Shown piece after piece: positions 24,196-31,531 of a stretch of 33,969 nucleotides of DNA. The stretch comes from Actinomadura sp. KC345. GTDB taxonomy: Bacteria > Actinomycetota > Actinomycetes > Streptosporangiales > Streptosporangiaceae. How positions within the stretch are numbered: position 1 is the stretch's first letter; every line of letters starts with the position of its first letter. The stretch covers positions 1-33,969 of the forward strand of contig NZ_SMKH01000051.1 in the NCBI RefSeq assembly GCF_004348515.1, in the 5' to 3' direction. Below the pieces are notes generated by a model, which was given only the letters and a program-made list of their open reading frames with translations, ran no database searches and was not told the origin of the DNA. The position numbers and the translations under genes are program-made.

Positions 24196-24213
24196 GGAAC
24201 CAGTGAAGTCGAG

Positions 24214-24390
24214 ATACCCCCTCCCCGGCCACCGGCAGTCCGGGACATCACACGCTGGATCATGTCCCACCCCGATGACCTCGATCAGGAGACCACCGGC
24301 AGGCTCAGGGAGGCGCAGCGGCTCAGCCAGGATCTGAGCAGGCTCACCAAGCACGTTAGGAGCCTTTCCATCCTCAGTCTGAGCTGGTCA
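24214..24390 (+). pseudogene. ISL3-family transposase internal fragment
   Basis: The plus frame gives PPPRPPAVRDITRWIMSHPD, then LDQETTGRLREAQRLSQDLS and LTKHVRSLS. This is the linker region of ISL3 transposases (TVR.VTRWL..HPD.L......L.......L.....H.R.F). Both ends are lost. Confidence 0.55.
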
Positions 24391-24397
24391 GATGTAG

Positions 24398-24675
24398 TCA
24401 GAGGGTGGCTTGGAGCAGGCTGGTGATGCGGGTGGGTGAGCAGCGGAGTTTGCGCAGCAGCCGCCAGGACTTGAGGGTGGCGACGGCCTGCTCGACCAGG
24501 GCCCGGATCTTGGCGTGGGAACGGTTGACCGCCTGCTGACCGGCCGACAGGGTGTTCCACCGGCCGCGTTAAGGAACCCGGACCGCACTACGGCGCCCTG
24601 GTAGCCCTTGTCGGTCCAGCAGGCCACCTTGTTCCCGGTCAGCGCGTCGATGATGCCGTGCTCGCGGCGGTCCAT
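24398..24675 (-). pseudogene. IS5-family transposase C-terminal fragment, frameshifted
   Basis: The minus strand reads REHGIIDALTGNKVACWTDKGYQGA (third DDE block) and then, in another frame, GRWNTLSAGQQAVNRSHAKI, RALVEQAVATLKSWRLLRKL, ending at 24398. A frameshift or small deletion near 24570 separates the parts, and the N-terminal two thirds are missing beyond 24675. Confidence 0.75.
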
Positions 24676-24787
24676 CCGCCGTCGCTACGCAGACGGCGAG
24701 GTCTCCCTCGCCGACCTCGCCACCGAGTACAGCGTCGGCCCCTCCACCATCCACCGCATCATCCACGGCCAGGAAAACCCCAGCTAA
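24671..24787 (+). pseudogene. helix-turn-helix fragment (recombinase or regulator tail)
   Basis: The plus frame SIRRRYADGEVSLADLATEY, SVGPSTIHRIIHGQENPS ends at TAA 24785-24787. The pattern (R)RYADGE-SL-LA-YGVS-TI-RII is the helix-turn-helix common at the C-terminus of serine recombinases and in HNH-type mobile proteins. No start and no catalytic domain remain; it abuts the inverted IS5 fragment. Confidence 0.5.
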
Positions 24788-24880
24788 GCGACGGTCCCAC
24801 CGCTACTTTGCGGCTCGTCGTAGCTGTAGGAGTTCGGGGCCATCCCTGGGGGAGGCGTTGATCCGGGCCGGGCTTGGGGC

Positions 24881-25474
24881 TCAGGTTCGGCTTTCGGGGG
24901 TTGGGCGGGTCCAGAGGGTGAGGTCGCTGCTGGTGGCGATGGCGAGGGTGCTGCCGGAGGGGGAGAATCCGGCGGCGCGGAAGGTGGAGTAGTTGGAGTG
25001 GAAGATGTGCCACCATCCCTGGCCTGGTGGATCTTTGTAGATATCGCCGTCTGCTGAGAGCAGGATGCGGTCGTTGGGCCATTCGGGGCTGACGATGTCC
25101 AGGGCCCAGCCGTCGGGTGTGGTGTGGTGGAGTCCGCCGCCGAAGAGGCCGGCGATGTGGACCTGGGTGCCGGCGATCGGTCCGAGGCCGGGGCAGGTCA
25201 GGTCGGCGGAGGCGTCGGGTGTGCTGGTGTCGGGGGCGGGATCACGGTCTCGGGCGATCTTCTCTCCAGTGATCGCGTCGAAGAGCCCGTGGCCGTCTTG
25301 GGAGACGACCATGACGAGGTCGTGGCCGTCGTCTGGGTGGGCGGCGAATCCGATGCCCTGCAGCCCGCCGATGGGTGTTCTGCGGTCCAGCACCGGTTGC
25401 CAGGGTGGTGGGGCGGCGAGGACGGGAGCGGCCAGGAACCGGTCTCGCAGCTGTTGTTGGTAGTTCGTGAGCAC
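24881..25474 (-). CDS. hypothetical protein, WD/beta-propeller-like repeats possible
   Basis: 197 residues from a GTG start at 25474 (MLTNYQQQLRDRFL). Codon use is good throughout. It contains GIGFAAHPDDGHDLVMVVSQD, GHGLFDAITGEKIARD, IAGLFGGGLHHTTPDGWALD and AAGFSPSGSTLAIATSSDLT, short strands with turns like single blades of a propeller or TolB-like repeat, but no known family is recognised. No signal peptide is seen. It is isolated between IS debris and a decayed gene, so its context says little. Confidence 0.65.
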   Translation of the reverse strand: MLTNYQQQLRDRFLAAPVLAAPPPWQPVLDRRTPIGGLQGIGFAAHPDDGHDLVMVVSQDGHGLFDAITGEKIARDRDPAPDTSTPDASADLTCPGLGPIAGTQVHIAGLFGGGLHHTTPDGWALDIVSPEWPNDRILLSADGDIYKDPPGQGWWHIFHSNYSTFRAAGFSPSGSTLAIATSSDLTLWTRPTPESRT

Positions 25475-25556
25475 TTCGTCCCCAGTCCGGTTCCGCCGCC
25501 CGTGATCATCATGGGTGGAGTCGTCCAGTTAACCGGGGAGTCCCCGCTGCCGCTAT

Positions 25557-25900
25557 CTATGGACGTCGTCCGCGGTCGATCTTGCGGGTGAGGAGTTCGG
25601 CGTGCTGGGCGTAGTGGTTGAGGGGGCCGGGCCGGGAGAAGTAATGCATGGTGGCGCCGCGGCGGGCGGCCCAGGCTTGGCGGATGTGTTCAGCTTGCTG
25701 GGCTTCGAGGGGGCGGGGCGCGAAGCGGAGTTCGCCTTTATGTTTCGTCCTGGCCTGGGGCCCGGTCGGCTGGGGCGGGGACGGCTCCGACGGTGGTCGC
25801 GTGCTCCAGCTCGCGGTCGCAGCCGGGCCCGGCGCACCGGTGACGGCGGCGGTGGGCGGTGAGGGCGATCTGTTCGGCGAGCGCGGCCAGCCGGACCGCC
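25557..25900 (-). pseudogene. hypothetical gene remnant split over two frames
   Basis: The 3' part in one frame reads GELRFAPRPLEAQQAEHIRQ, AWAARRGATMHYFSRPGPLN, ending at 25557. The 5' part, in a second frame, reads LAALAEQIALTAHRRRHRCA, GPGCDRELEHATTVGAVPAP and ends in TAA near 25738. Both have real-gene composition and join end to start, so this looks like one frameshifted gene or two overlapping ones. CAGPGC could bind a metal. Function unknown. Confidence 0.4.
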
Positions 25901-26022
25901 TCCGGGTCGGGGGAGGGCAGCTCGGCCGCGGCCGTTTATGGGGGGCAGCCGGAATGCGCCAGAAGAGGATCACGGCCTGACGGCCCGGGGCGCCGTTTAC
26001 CGACCACCTCGCGAGGAACATA

Positions 26023-26045
26023 GTCACTGTGTGTAGTCGAGTGAC
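26023..26045. promoter_or_regulatory. palindrome before the truncated secreted-protein gene
   Basis: GTCACT, 11 bases, AGTGAC lies 22 bases before the ATG at 26067, next to a TATAGC that could serve as a -10 box. It is a candidate promoter and operator. Most of 25901-26066 otherwise shows no gene. Confidence 0.4.
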
Positions 26046-26066
26046 CATCTATAGCAAGGGACGTCG

Positions 26067-26213
26067 ATGAACCTCGCCCTCCGCCCGCTGCCCGCACTCG
26101 CCGCCCTGGCCGTGACCGCCCTGGCCGTGCCCGCCGCCGCCGTGCCCGCCGCCGCGGCCGTGCCCCCCGGCTACTCCTGTGAACATCTGGATCGCCTGAA
26201 TGGCAGCCAGTGA
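26067..26213 (+). pseudogene. N-terminus of a secreted protein, truncated by IS5
   Basis: ATG 26067 with AAGGG upstream encodes 48 residues: a typical signal peptide (MNLALRPLPALAALAVTALA, then AVPAAA), PPGYSCEHLDRLNG and a stop. The TGA at 26211 is the first three bases of an IS5 terminal repeat (TGAGCCCTTTCAACCTGC), so the stop is created by the insertion and the mature protein is lost. The original function is unknown. Confidence 0.65.
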
Positions 26214-26228
26214 GCCCTTTCAACCTGC
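26211..26228. repeat. IS5-type terminal inverted repeat, left
   Basis: TGAGCCCTTTCAACCTGC matches the complement of 29223-29241 (TGAACCTTTTTCAACGTGC) with a few differences. The two ends frame an IS5 transposase split into an N-terminal part (26319-26604) and a C-terminal part (28701-29231) that are now about 2.1 kb apart. Confidence 0.6.
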
Positions 26229-26318
26229 TGCGGTAGTTGCGGGGTTGGGCTGACAGACGGGTGAAGCCCCTGGTAGATCGGTTTTCGACTAAGAGAACCG
26301 GCTCCACCAGAGGCTTCC

Positions 26319-27374
26319 ATGCTTGTCTACCCGTCCGGCATCGATGTGTCCAGCGCCGCCCTGCGCCTCCTGTCCGACCGCCTGCGGGAACACCGCCGCG
26401 CCCTGGGCACCCGGTGGCGGCGCCTGCCCGCTGGCCGCCAAGCCCTGCTCGTCCTGGCCCACCTGCGCAACGGGCACACCTACGCCCAGCTCGCCGCCGG
26501 TTTCGGTGTCGGGACCTCGACCGCCTGCCGCTACATCGCCGAGGCGATCGAGGTCCTGGCAGCCCTGGCGCCGACACTCGCCCAGGCGGCACGGACGGCC
26601 GCGTTGCGGCTGCACGACAGCTTCGGCTACGGCGGGTTCGTGCTGGCGCTCATGGACGCCTACACCGGAGCCCGCTGGTCGGAGCTGGTCGGGCAGCAGC
26701 CACACGAGTACGACGAGATCAACAAGGCCATCCGCGTCGCCGAACCGCTCGCCGAGGCCCGCGGACGGCTGGTCAAGGCCGAACGCCCCAAGACCCCGGC
26801 CAGCAAACGCTGGGTGCAGCTACCGCCCTTCCTGGCCGGCCTCTACGAGCACCTCCTAGAGCAGACCGAACACCCCTACGCGTTCGCGGGAGACAAGGGC
26901 GGCCAACTACGCCGCAGCCACTTCGCCCGGCGGTTCTGGCGCCCCGCCTGGGACGGCGACCCCAACCACCCGGACCCGGGCAAGCGCCGCCCACCGATAC
27001 TGCGGGGATTCACCTTCCACGAGGGCCGGAATACCCAGCGGACCTGGCTGGCCGAAGACGGCATCCCCGATGTGGCCCGGGCCGCCCGGCTGGGGCACAA
27101 GCTGCCCGGGATGGCCGACGTGTACGAACACGTGACACCGTCGATGAAGGAACAGATTCTGGAGGCGCTGCAGAAGCGGTGGGAGACCTCACTGCTGGCC
27201 CTGCGACCCGGCGAGCGGGAACGCCTCATCGCCGCCGTGCCGCAGATGGACGGAGCCTTCGCTAAACTGCAGACAAGGCACCAGGCCGCGGTGTCCGGCG
27301 AGAAGATCGTCGCCCAGATATCGCCCAACCAGGTCAGGGGCCTCGCTCGTCAACAACACAAGCAAGGCCCCTGA
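26319..27374 (+). CDS. IS5 helix-turn-helix fused in frame to a tyrosine recombinase (integrase)
   Basis: 351 residues in one uninterrupted frame. Residues 1 to about 96 are the N-terminus of an IS5-type transposase (RWRRLPAGRQALLVLAHLRN, HTYAQLAAGFGVGTSTACRY as helix-turn-helix), with the IS leader and start codon. From about residue 97 the protein is the catalytic half of a phage-type tyrosine recombinase: Arg119 in TGARWSEL, Lys163 in the beta-hairpin, His234 and Arg237 in FHEGRNTQ, His260 in LGHK and nucleophile Tyr269 in VYEHVTPS. All six catalytic residues are present; the usual arm-binding and core-binding N-terminus is lost. The tRNA-Val fragment starts 15 bases after the stop, so the integrase part belongs to an integrated element of the AICE type. 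Whether the chimaera has activity is unknown; it is most likely a deletion product. Confidence 0.85.
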   Translation: MLVYPSGIDVSSAALRLLSDRLREHRRALGTRWRRLPAGRQALLVLAHLRNGHTYAQLAAGFGVGTSTACRYIAEAIEVLAALAPTLAQAARTAALRLHDSFGYGGFVLALMDAYTGARWSELVGQQPHEYDEINKAIRVAEPLAEARGRLVKAERPKTPASKRWVQLPPFLAGLYEHLLEQTEHPYAFAGDKGGQLRRSHFARRFWRPAWDGDPNHPDPGKRRPPILRGFTFHEGRNTQRTWLAEDGIPDVARAARLGHKLPGMADVYEHVTPSMKEQILEALQKRWETSLLALRPGERERLIAAVPQMDGAFAKLQTRHQAAVSGEKIVAQISPNQVRGLARQQHKQGP

Positions 27375-27378
27375 CCTG
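27330..27378. repeat. inverted pair of an 11-bp repeat at the integrase stop
   Basis: CAGGTCAGGGG at 27330-27340 and CCCCTGACCTG at 27368-27378 are perfect complements, extended to 13 bp by GCC/GGC-type neighbours, spanning the stop codon of the integrase. It may act as a terminator hairpin, or the two copies may be arm-type integrase sites. A further pair lies beyond the tRNA fragment. Confidence 0.6.
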
Positions 27379-27388
27379 CGCAGAAGCG

Positions 27389-27437
27389 TGGTGGGCGATA
27401 CTGGGATTGAACCAGTGGCCTCTACCGTGTCAAGGTC
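27389..27437 (-). tRNA. 3' half of tRNA-Val(GAC): attachment site of an integrative element
   Basis: On the minus strand: CCTTGACACGG (anticodon loop with GAC), AGAGGCCACTGGTTCAATC (variable loop and T arm) and CCAGTATCGCCCACCA (T stem, acceptor and CCA). This matches the 3' half of actinobacterial tRNA-Val(GAC). The D arm and 5' acceptor strand are absent and the 5' side of the anticodon stem pairs imperfectly, so it is not a working tRNA. Such 3' halves mark attL or attR where an element integrated into a tRNA gene, and the adjacent tyrosine recombinase fits that. One end is here; the other is not in the window. Confidence 0.85.
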
Positions 27438-27448
27438 GTCCCGATCAA

Positions 27449-27488
27449 CCCCCGACCTGCGCATAATCGAAATGCCGCAGGTCAGGGG
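27449..27488. repeat. second inverted pair of the 11-bp repeat beyond the att core
   Basis: CCCCCGACCTGCG at 27449-27461 and CGCAGGTCAGGGG at 27476-27488 repeat, with one change, the pair at 27330-27378. The four copies are arranged around the tRNA fragment like integrase arm sites around an attachment core. GTTGACGC then occurs twice at 27493-27512. Confidence 0.55.
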
Positions 27489-27534
27489 CGGTCGTTGACG
27501 CTTGTTGACGCCCGTTCAGGACGGTTCGGGAAAC

Positions 27535-27586
27535 CTGCGTGCTCCCGCCGCTCCCCGCTCCCGGCGGGAGCAACGGGAGCACGCAG
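27535..27586. repeat. long hairpin, 13-bp stem
   Basis: CTGCGTGCTCCCG and CGGGAGCACGCAG form a perfect 13-bp stem around 26 bases that contain their own inner palindrome (GCTCCCGGCGGGAGC). It could be a terminator, a recombination or transfer site, or a structured RNA. No gene is convincing in 27490-27769. Confidence 0.55.
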
Positions 27587-27769
27587 GGGGGAGGCGGTGC
27601 GTGGACTTGGTCTTCAGCCCCAGGCAGGGAGCTCGGGGAGCGATGCCTGGATCTTGTAGACGGTTTCTATTTCGAGGCTCCGACGCGTCATGATCGTCGT
27701 CGATGTCCTGATCCGGTCGGTGTCGGCGTGTGCAGAAGTCAGGCAGACGATCGGCGGGCCATGCCGATT

Positions 27770-28676
27770 GAGGTAATTCCACCCTGATCTTGCTGGTCAC
27801 AGCCTGGTTGCGGCCCGCGAGGCGCGACCAACAAGAAGAGAGCTCCTGGTAGATCGAGGTCTGCCAAGATCAAGAACCACCAGGAGCCTGGATGCTGTTC
27901 TATCGCGCTGCCCTCGATCTGTCGCGCTCGGCCCGCACGTTCGTGGCCGATCTCATCCGGCGGCACCGCCGACACCTCGGATCCAGGTGGCGGCGGCTGG
28001 GGCCCGAGCGGCAGGCGCTGCTGGTGCTGGTTCACCTGCGCCGCAACGAGACCTTCGCCGGCCTGGCGGCCGCGTTCGGCATCGGTGCCGCGACCGCGCA
28101 CCGCTACGTCACCGAGGTCGTGGATCTCCTCGCCCAGCTGGCACCTGACCTGCGGGAACGTTGCGGATCGCGCAGCGTAAGGCCTACGTCATCCTGGACG
28201 GCACGCTCGCTGGGATCGACCGGCTGTCGGGTGCGAACGACCGGCTGTACTACTCGGGAAAACATCGCCGTCACGGCGTGAACATCCAGTTCCTCACCGA
28301 CCCGCATGGCGAGCTGATCTGGGCGTCACCGGCCCTGCCCGGCTCGGTGCATGACCTGACCGCGGCGCGAGAGCACGGCATCATCGACGGCCTGACCACC
28401 CGAGCGATCGCCGGTTACGCCGACAAGGGCTATGTCGGCGCGGGCGGCGCGATCGGCACCCCCTACAAGCGCAAGAAGCGCCGCAAGCTCGGCAAACGCA
28501 AGAAGCTGTTCAACCGGTACCACGCCAAGGCCCGCGCCGTCGGTGAACGCGGCGCCGCCACCCTCAAGCAATGGCACATCCTGCGCAAGGCCCGCTGCTC
28601 ACCCAGCCGCCTGACCACAGTGGTCCAGGCGATCCTCACCCTCGAATACCGGAGCCGATGAGGGTGGAATCACCTC
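27770..28676 (+). mobile_element. complete IS5-family element with defective transposase
   Basis: Terminal inverted repeats GAGGTAATTCCACCC at 27770 and GGGTGGAATCACCTC ending at 28676 (one mismatch) bound a 907-base element. The subterminal leader CTCCTGGTAGATC pairs with ACCAGGAGCC just before the start codon, and the same leader design precedes the chimaeric ORF at 26319. The element carries one transposase gene with a single-base deletion. Confidence 0.8.
27892..28661 (+). pseudogene. IS5-family transposase, one-base frameshift
   Basis: ATG 27892 gives MLFYRAALDLSRSART, RWRRLGPERQALLVLVHLRR and GLAAAFGIGAATAHRYVTEV (helix-turn-helix). The frame breaks at 28155-28160, where GAA CGT TGC stands in place of an expected GAA GCG TTG. 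The DDE domain continues one frame over with RIAQRKAYVILDGTLAGIDR (first Asp), SPALPGSVHDLTAAREHGII (second Asp) and YADKGYVGAG, then the C-terminal ARAVGERGAATLKQWHILRK (Glu). Other IS5 subgroups use programmed shifts, but no slippery sequence is seen here, so a simple deletion is the better reading. Confidence 0.85.
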
Positions 28677-28700
28677 GCTGGTGGAAAACGTTCACTGCTA

Positions 28701-29231
28701 TCGGCCCGATCACCCACACTCAGCCGGGCGCTGGCCAAAGCCTGCAAGGACGGCCTGCTCTACCTGGTGCTGGACGGCACGCTCATCCCCATCGACCGAG
28801 TGAAGGCCGACCGGCCGTTCTATTCGGGCAAACACAAGAAACACGGCATGAACCTGCAGGTCATTGCCACACCGGACGGAACCATCCTGTGGGTGTCGGG
28901 GTCGCTGCCCGGCTCGGTCCACGACCTCAAGGCCGCCAGGATCTGGGACCTGGTCCGCGCACTGGCCGCCGCCGGGATCCTGGTCTTGGCCGACAAGGGC
29001 TACGTCGGCGCCGGCCCGCACGTCACGACGCCCTACAAGGGCAAGGACAAGCCCGAGCCGCTCAAGGACGCCAACCGCTCCCACGCCAAGCTCCGCGGAC
29101 CAGGCGAACGAGCCAACGCCCAGCTCAAGAGCTGGAAGATCCTGACCAAGCTACGTTGCTGCCCCCACCGCGCCGGTCACCTGGCCAAGGCCATCCACGT
29201 CCTCCAGAACCGCGAGCTCAACGCACGTTGA
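28701..29231 (+). pseudogene. IS5-family transposase C-terminal part
   Basis: The plus frame reads SARSPTLSRALAKACKDGLL, YLVLDGTLIPIDRVKADRPF (first Asp), GSLPGSVHDLKAARI (second Asp), LADKGYVGAG and NRSHAKLRGPGERANAQLKS, stop at 29229-29231. The N-terminal 90 or so residues are missing. The part left begins just where the N-terminal IS5 part in the 26319 chimaera ends (APTLAQAARTAAL), and its right terminal repeat pairs with the repeat at 26211. The two may be halves of the same element type. Between 28677 and 28700 is a short unassigned stretch. Confidence 0.82.
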
Positions 29232-29241
29232 AAAAGGTTCA
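29223..29241. repeat. IS5-type terminal inverted repeat, right
   Basis: GCACGTTGAAAAAGGTTCA is the complement of TGAACCTTTTTCAACGTGC and matches the left repeat at 26211-26228. It overlaps the stop codon of the transposase and the first codons of the next open frame. Confidence 0.6.
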
Positions 29242-29926
29242 GTACGTCATCGACCATGGCGAGGCACCGTCATTGATCGTGACCGGCGGAGACGCTCATG
29301 GGCGCGCGCTCGTCGCTGCTGCGTATGTCTCCGCACTAGACGCGTCCGGTTTCATCTCAGTAGATGCCGCTCGGTGGGCGCGCGAGGCAGACCTTTCGGC
29401 GCTCGACCCGGGGGTGGCGTCTGTCCCGGGAGTGAAAGACGCTGTCGACACTGCGCGATCTTGCCCGCTGCTGGTGGTCTCTGAAGTCGGGAAAGCGCAG
29501 TTCGAAGTACAGCACGACCACCCAGACCTCTTCGGCTATGCCCCGATGACGCTGTTCCATGTCCTGGATGAACGTGCTACGTGGATACGCCCCACCGTCA
29601 TTACCTCCGGCCTTCCGGTGGGGAATCCGCCAATCGAGGACTTGTCGGTGAACGACCCTCCGGACGCGGACCGGCTGCGCGAGGCGAACGATGCAGGTGT
29701 CGTCATCATGGGCGGCCCGAACCGCGGCCTGCAGAACGCCCTCGAAGCTCGCGCGGCTGCCGGTTGGCGAGTTCCCTCAGCGGATGGTGGTTACGATCCC
29801 GACGCTCTCCTCGTGGAGGCCGGGACGCTCTCCCTCCAGCAACATCTCGGCGGCAAGTCATGGTGGCGGATCTACATGGCGGCGTTGGGCACGGCCGTTG
29901 ACGCCGGACAACTGCTGGCACCGTAG
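29228..29926 (+). CDS. IstB/DnaC-like AAA protein with degenerate ATP-binding motifs, N-terminally truncated
   Basis: The open frame from TTG 29228 encodes 232 residues; its first codons are IS5 end sequence, so the native start is probably lost. SLIVTGGDAHGRALVAAAYV sits where DnaC-type loaders have LLLxGPxGTGKTHLA, but the P-loop Gly-Lys-Thr is replaced by HGRA. PLLVVSEVGKAQFE stands for Walker B, and RPTVITSGLP for the sensor-1 motif (TIITSNLP). The layout fits a helicase-loader or IstB-like fold that has lost ATP hydrolysis. Third-position GC is clearly lower than in neighbouring genes (GAC GCT CAT, GCA CTA GAC), suggesting separate transfer. A role in the replication of an integrative or phage element is plausible but unproven. 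Confidence 0.55.
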   Translation: MKKVQYVIDHGEAPSLIVTGGDAHGRALVAAAYVSALDASGFISVDAARWAREADLSALDPGVASVPGVKDAVDTARSCPLLVVSEVGKAQFEVQHDHPDLFGYAPMTLFHVLDERATWIRPTVITSGLPVGNPPIEDLSVNDPPDADRLREANDAGVVIMGGPNRGLQNALEARAAAGWRVPSADGGYDPDALLVEAGTLSLQQHLGGKSWWRIYMAALGTAVDAGQLLAP

Positions 29927-30059
29927 CTTGCGGCTAACTGGCAGGAGATCGGCCCGGTGCGGGGGGATCCGTACCACCGAGTTGGGCGACCAACATGGTT
30001 GTGCTTCCAGAAGGTTAGGATGCGGTGGCGGGCCCGCGTGCCCTAGCCGTCGTGGTCGT

Positions 30060-30587
30060 TCATCGCGGCACTTTCTCGGCTATTTCGGTCACGAGGTCGT
30101 CCACGGGGCGGGTTCCATTCAGGACCAGGTTGGCGCGGTGGTGTGTGGGCAGGACGTGCCGGAGGTAGCCGTCGCGGCCCCGGGCGAGGTAGCCGCGGAT
30201 GCTGGGGGTGATGTCGGCTCCGGCCTCCAGCTTGCGCAGCAGCTTGCGGGCCAGCCCGATGTCCATCGGGATCTCCAGCCACACCATCAGGCACGCTCTC
30301 GACCGCACGGCCTCGAAGGTCAGGGCGAAAATGCCCTCGGCGATCACCAGGCGGGCACCGTCGTCCCAGTGCCGCCCGATCTGCTTCAGGACGGCGTCGA
30401 GGTCGAGGCTGGCCGGGTCGCTGAAGTCCACCTCGCCGCCGGGCGTCGTGGGGCGGTAGTGGGTGTCCATGGCCACCACCGGGGCGGCCAGCGCCTGGCG
30501 CAGAGCGTCGGCCAGGTCTGACTTGCCGGATCCGGGCAGGCCGGAGATCGCCACGAGATTTCCGGTGGATGACTGGGTGGATGGCAT
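30060..30587 (-). CDS. uridine kinase-like P-loop protein
   Basis: 175 residues. ATG 30587 is chosen because GGAG lies upstream and the P-loop LVAISGLPGSGKSDLADAL follows at residues 10-28; the frame upstream to 30689 has poor codon use. APVVAMDTHYRPTTPGGEVDFSDPAS resembles the nucleoside-binding DDFY..P.....NFD.P segment of uridine kinases, RLVIAEGIFAL matches their VEG(I/V) strand, and RKLEAGADITPSIRGYLARG a lid-like region. It probably phosphorylates a nucleoside or similar small molecule. The usual adenine-side residues are not clear. It follows a possible small ORF by 53 bases. Confidence 0.75.
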   Translation of the reverse strand: MPSTQSSTGNLVAISGLPGSGKSDLADALRQALAAPVVAMDTHYRPTTPGGEVDFSDPASLDLDAVLKQIGRHWDDGARLVIAEGIFALTFEAVRSRACLMVWLEIPMDIGLARKLLRKLEAGADITPSIRGYLARGRDGYLRHVLPTHHRANLVLNGTRPVDDLVTEIAEKVPR

Positions 30588-30640
30588 TGCTGCTCCGCTG
30601 GTGAACGTGTGAGGTGATGGACGGGACCAGCTGGGGACGA

Positions 30641-30838
30641 TCAATCGCGGTAGGAGTCGATTCCGGTGGTGACGTGCCGCGTGGCACACAGCGCAGTGTG
30701 CTCCTGGAGTGCTTGGGTACGCAGGTCGGAGCCGATGCCGGGGGCGTAGTCGCTACTGCTGATGCCGGGGCGGGGCAGCGGCGCCCAGCGAGTCCGACCG
30801 CCGCTCTGTGGGGCTGCCCATGTTTCTGCGCGGGACAT
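30641..30838 (-). CDS. possible small protein upstream of the kinase gene
   Basis: 65 residues from ATG 30838 with high third-position GC, ending TRHVTTGIDSYRD. No ribosome site is clear and no family is recognised. The opposite strand has a competing reading (HVSARDIDRWLRRRRNWVRD) that looks like a helical DNA-binding tail, so which strand is coding is uncertain. Bases 30839-30914 hold nothing else. Confidence 0.3.
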   Translation of the reverse strand: MSRAETWAAPQSGGRTRWAPLPRPGISSSDYAPGIGSDLRTQALQEHTALCATRHVTTGIDSYRD

Positions 30839-30914
30839 CGATCGGTGGTTGCGCCGGCGGAGAAACTGGGTCAGGGATGCCTTCGGTCACCCGGCTTCGC
30901 CGTTAGAGCATCGG

Positions 30915-31397
30915 TCATCTTGTTTCAGTTGCTTGCTGCGGTGGTGCGTCGTCGAGGGCCGTGCCCTTCTTGCGCCACTCCTCGGGCAGATGGAGTGCCT
31001 GCACGCCCAGGTGCTGGGCGCGTAAGCGCATTCCGAGATCGCCGGTCAGCACGCGAGCGCCGGTCACGCGGTGGAGGTTGTTCAGTTCGGCCGCACAGTC
31101 CAGGATCGCCAGGTCAGCGTCATCGCCGCGGTTGTCGGTGTTGACCCACAACTCCAAGGTGGCGTCCCTGCGGAGGGGAACCGGCTGTCCGAGCGGGTTG
31201 TCCTTCAGGAAACACTCCAGGTAACGGATGGCGGTGGCGGCTCTCCGTGTCAACGGCGCGCCAAGTTTTGCAGCGCCGCCGACAATAGCGAGATCCTGGC
31301 ATAGGGACGCGCTCACCAGCAGCTTAATAGGGTGCTTGCGACCCTGCCGTGGTCTGAGCGCGCCGACACCTTGGTCGGCGCCCGCGTCACTGGTCAC
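30915..31397 (-). CDS. PIN-domain-like protein (putative ribonuclease)
   Basis: Up to 160 residues. RRAATAIRYLECFLKDNP, then NTDNRGDDADLAILDCAAEL and TGARVLTGDLGMRLRAQHLG are the central and C-terminal blocks of a PIN fold: acidic residues in GDDAD and the TGDLGMRLRA motif that carries the last acidic site. The first PIN strand with its Asp (LDTNVL-like) is not evident, so the N-terminus may be truncated or diverged. PIN proteins are metal-dependent RNases, often toxins. No antitoxin gene is obvious alongside. The start codon is uncertain; the frame is open further upstream without a start. Confidence 0.5.
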   Translation of the reverse strand: MTSDAGADQGVGALRPRQGRKHPIKLLVSASLCQDLAIVGGAAKLGAPLTRRAATAIRYLECFLKDNPLGQPVPLRRDATLELWVNTDNRGDDADLAILDCAAELNNLHRVTGARVLTGDLGMRLRAQHLGVQALHLPEEWRKKGTALDDAPPQQATETR

Positions 31398-31531
31398 TCG
31401 GCCGGTCCGGGTTGAGTTCCTTGATAGCTTCTTGGCGGTTTGGGAACTGGGCCCGGGACGGGATCTGTACGATGATCCGCAGAGCTATTCGTGAGTGAGA
31501 CCGCGCATAAAATAGGAACCGAGGTCGCGGT

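Noticed and set aside
28571..29226. N-terminal 200 codons of the long frame that ends at 29926
   Set aside because: They overlap the IS5 transposase in a different frame and show no real protein features; only the part from about 29228 looks coding.
30762..31025. Plus-strand frame with HVSARDIDRWLRRRRNWVRD
   Set aside because: It might be a DNA-binding tail, but the frame runs into the opposite strand of the PIN-like gene, lacks a convincing start and cannot be separated from chance.
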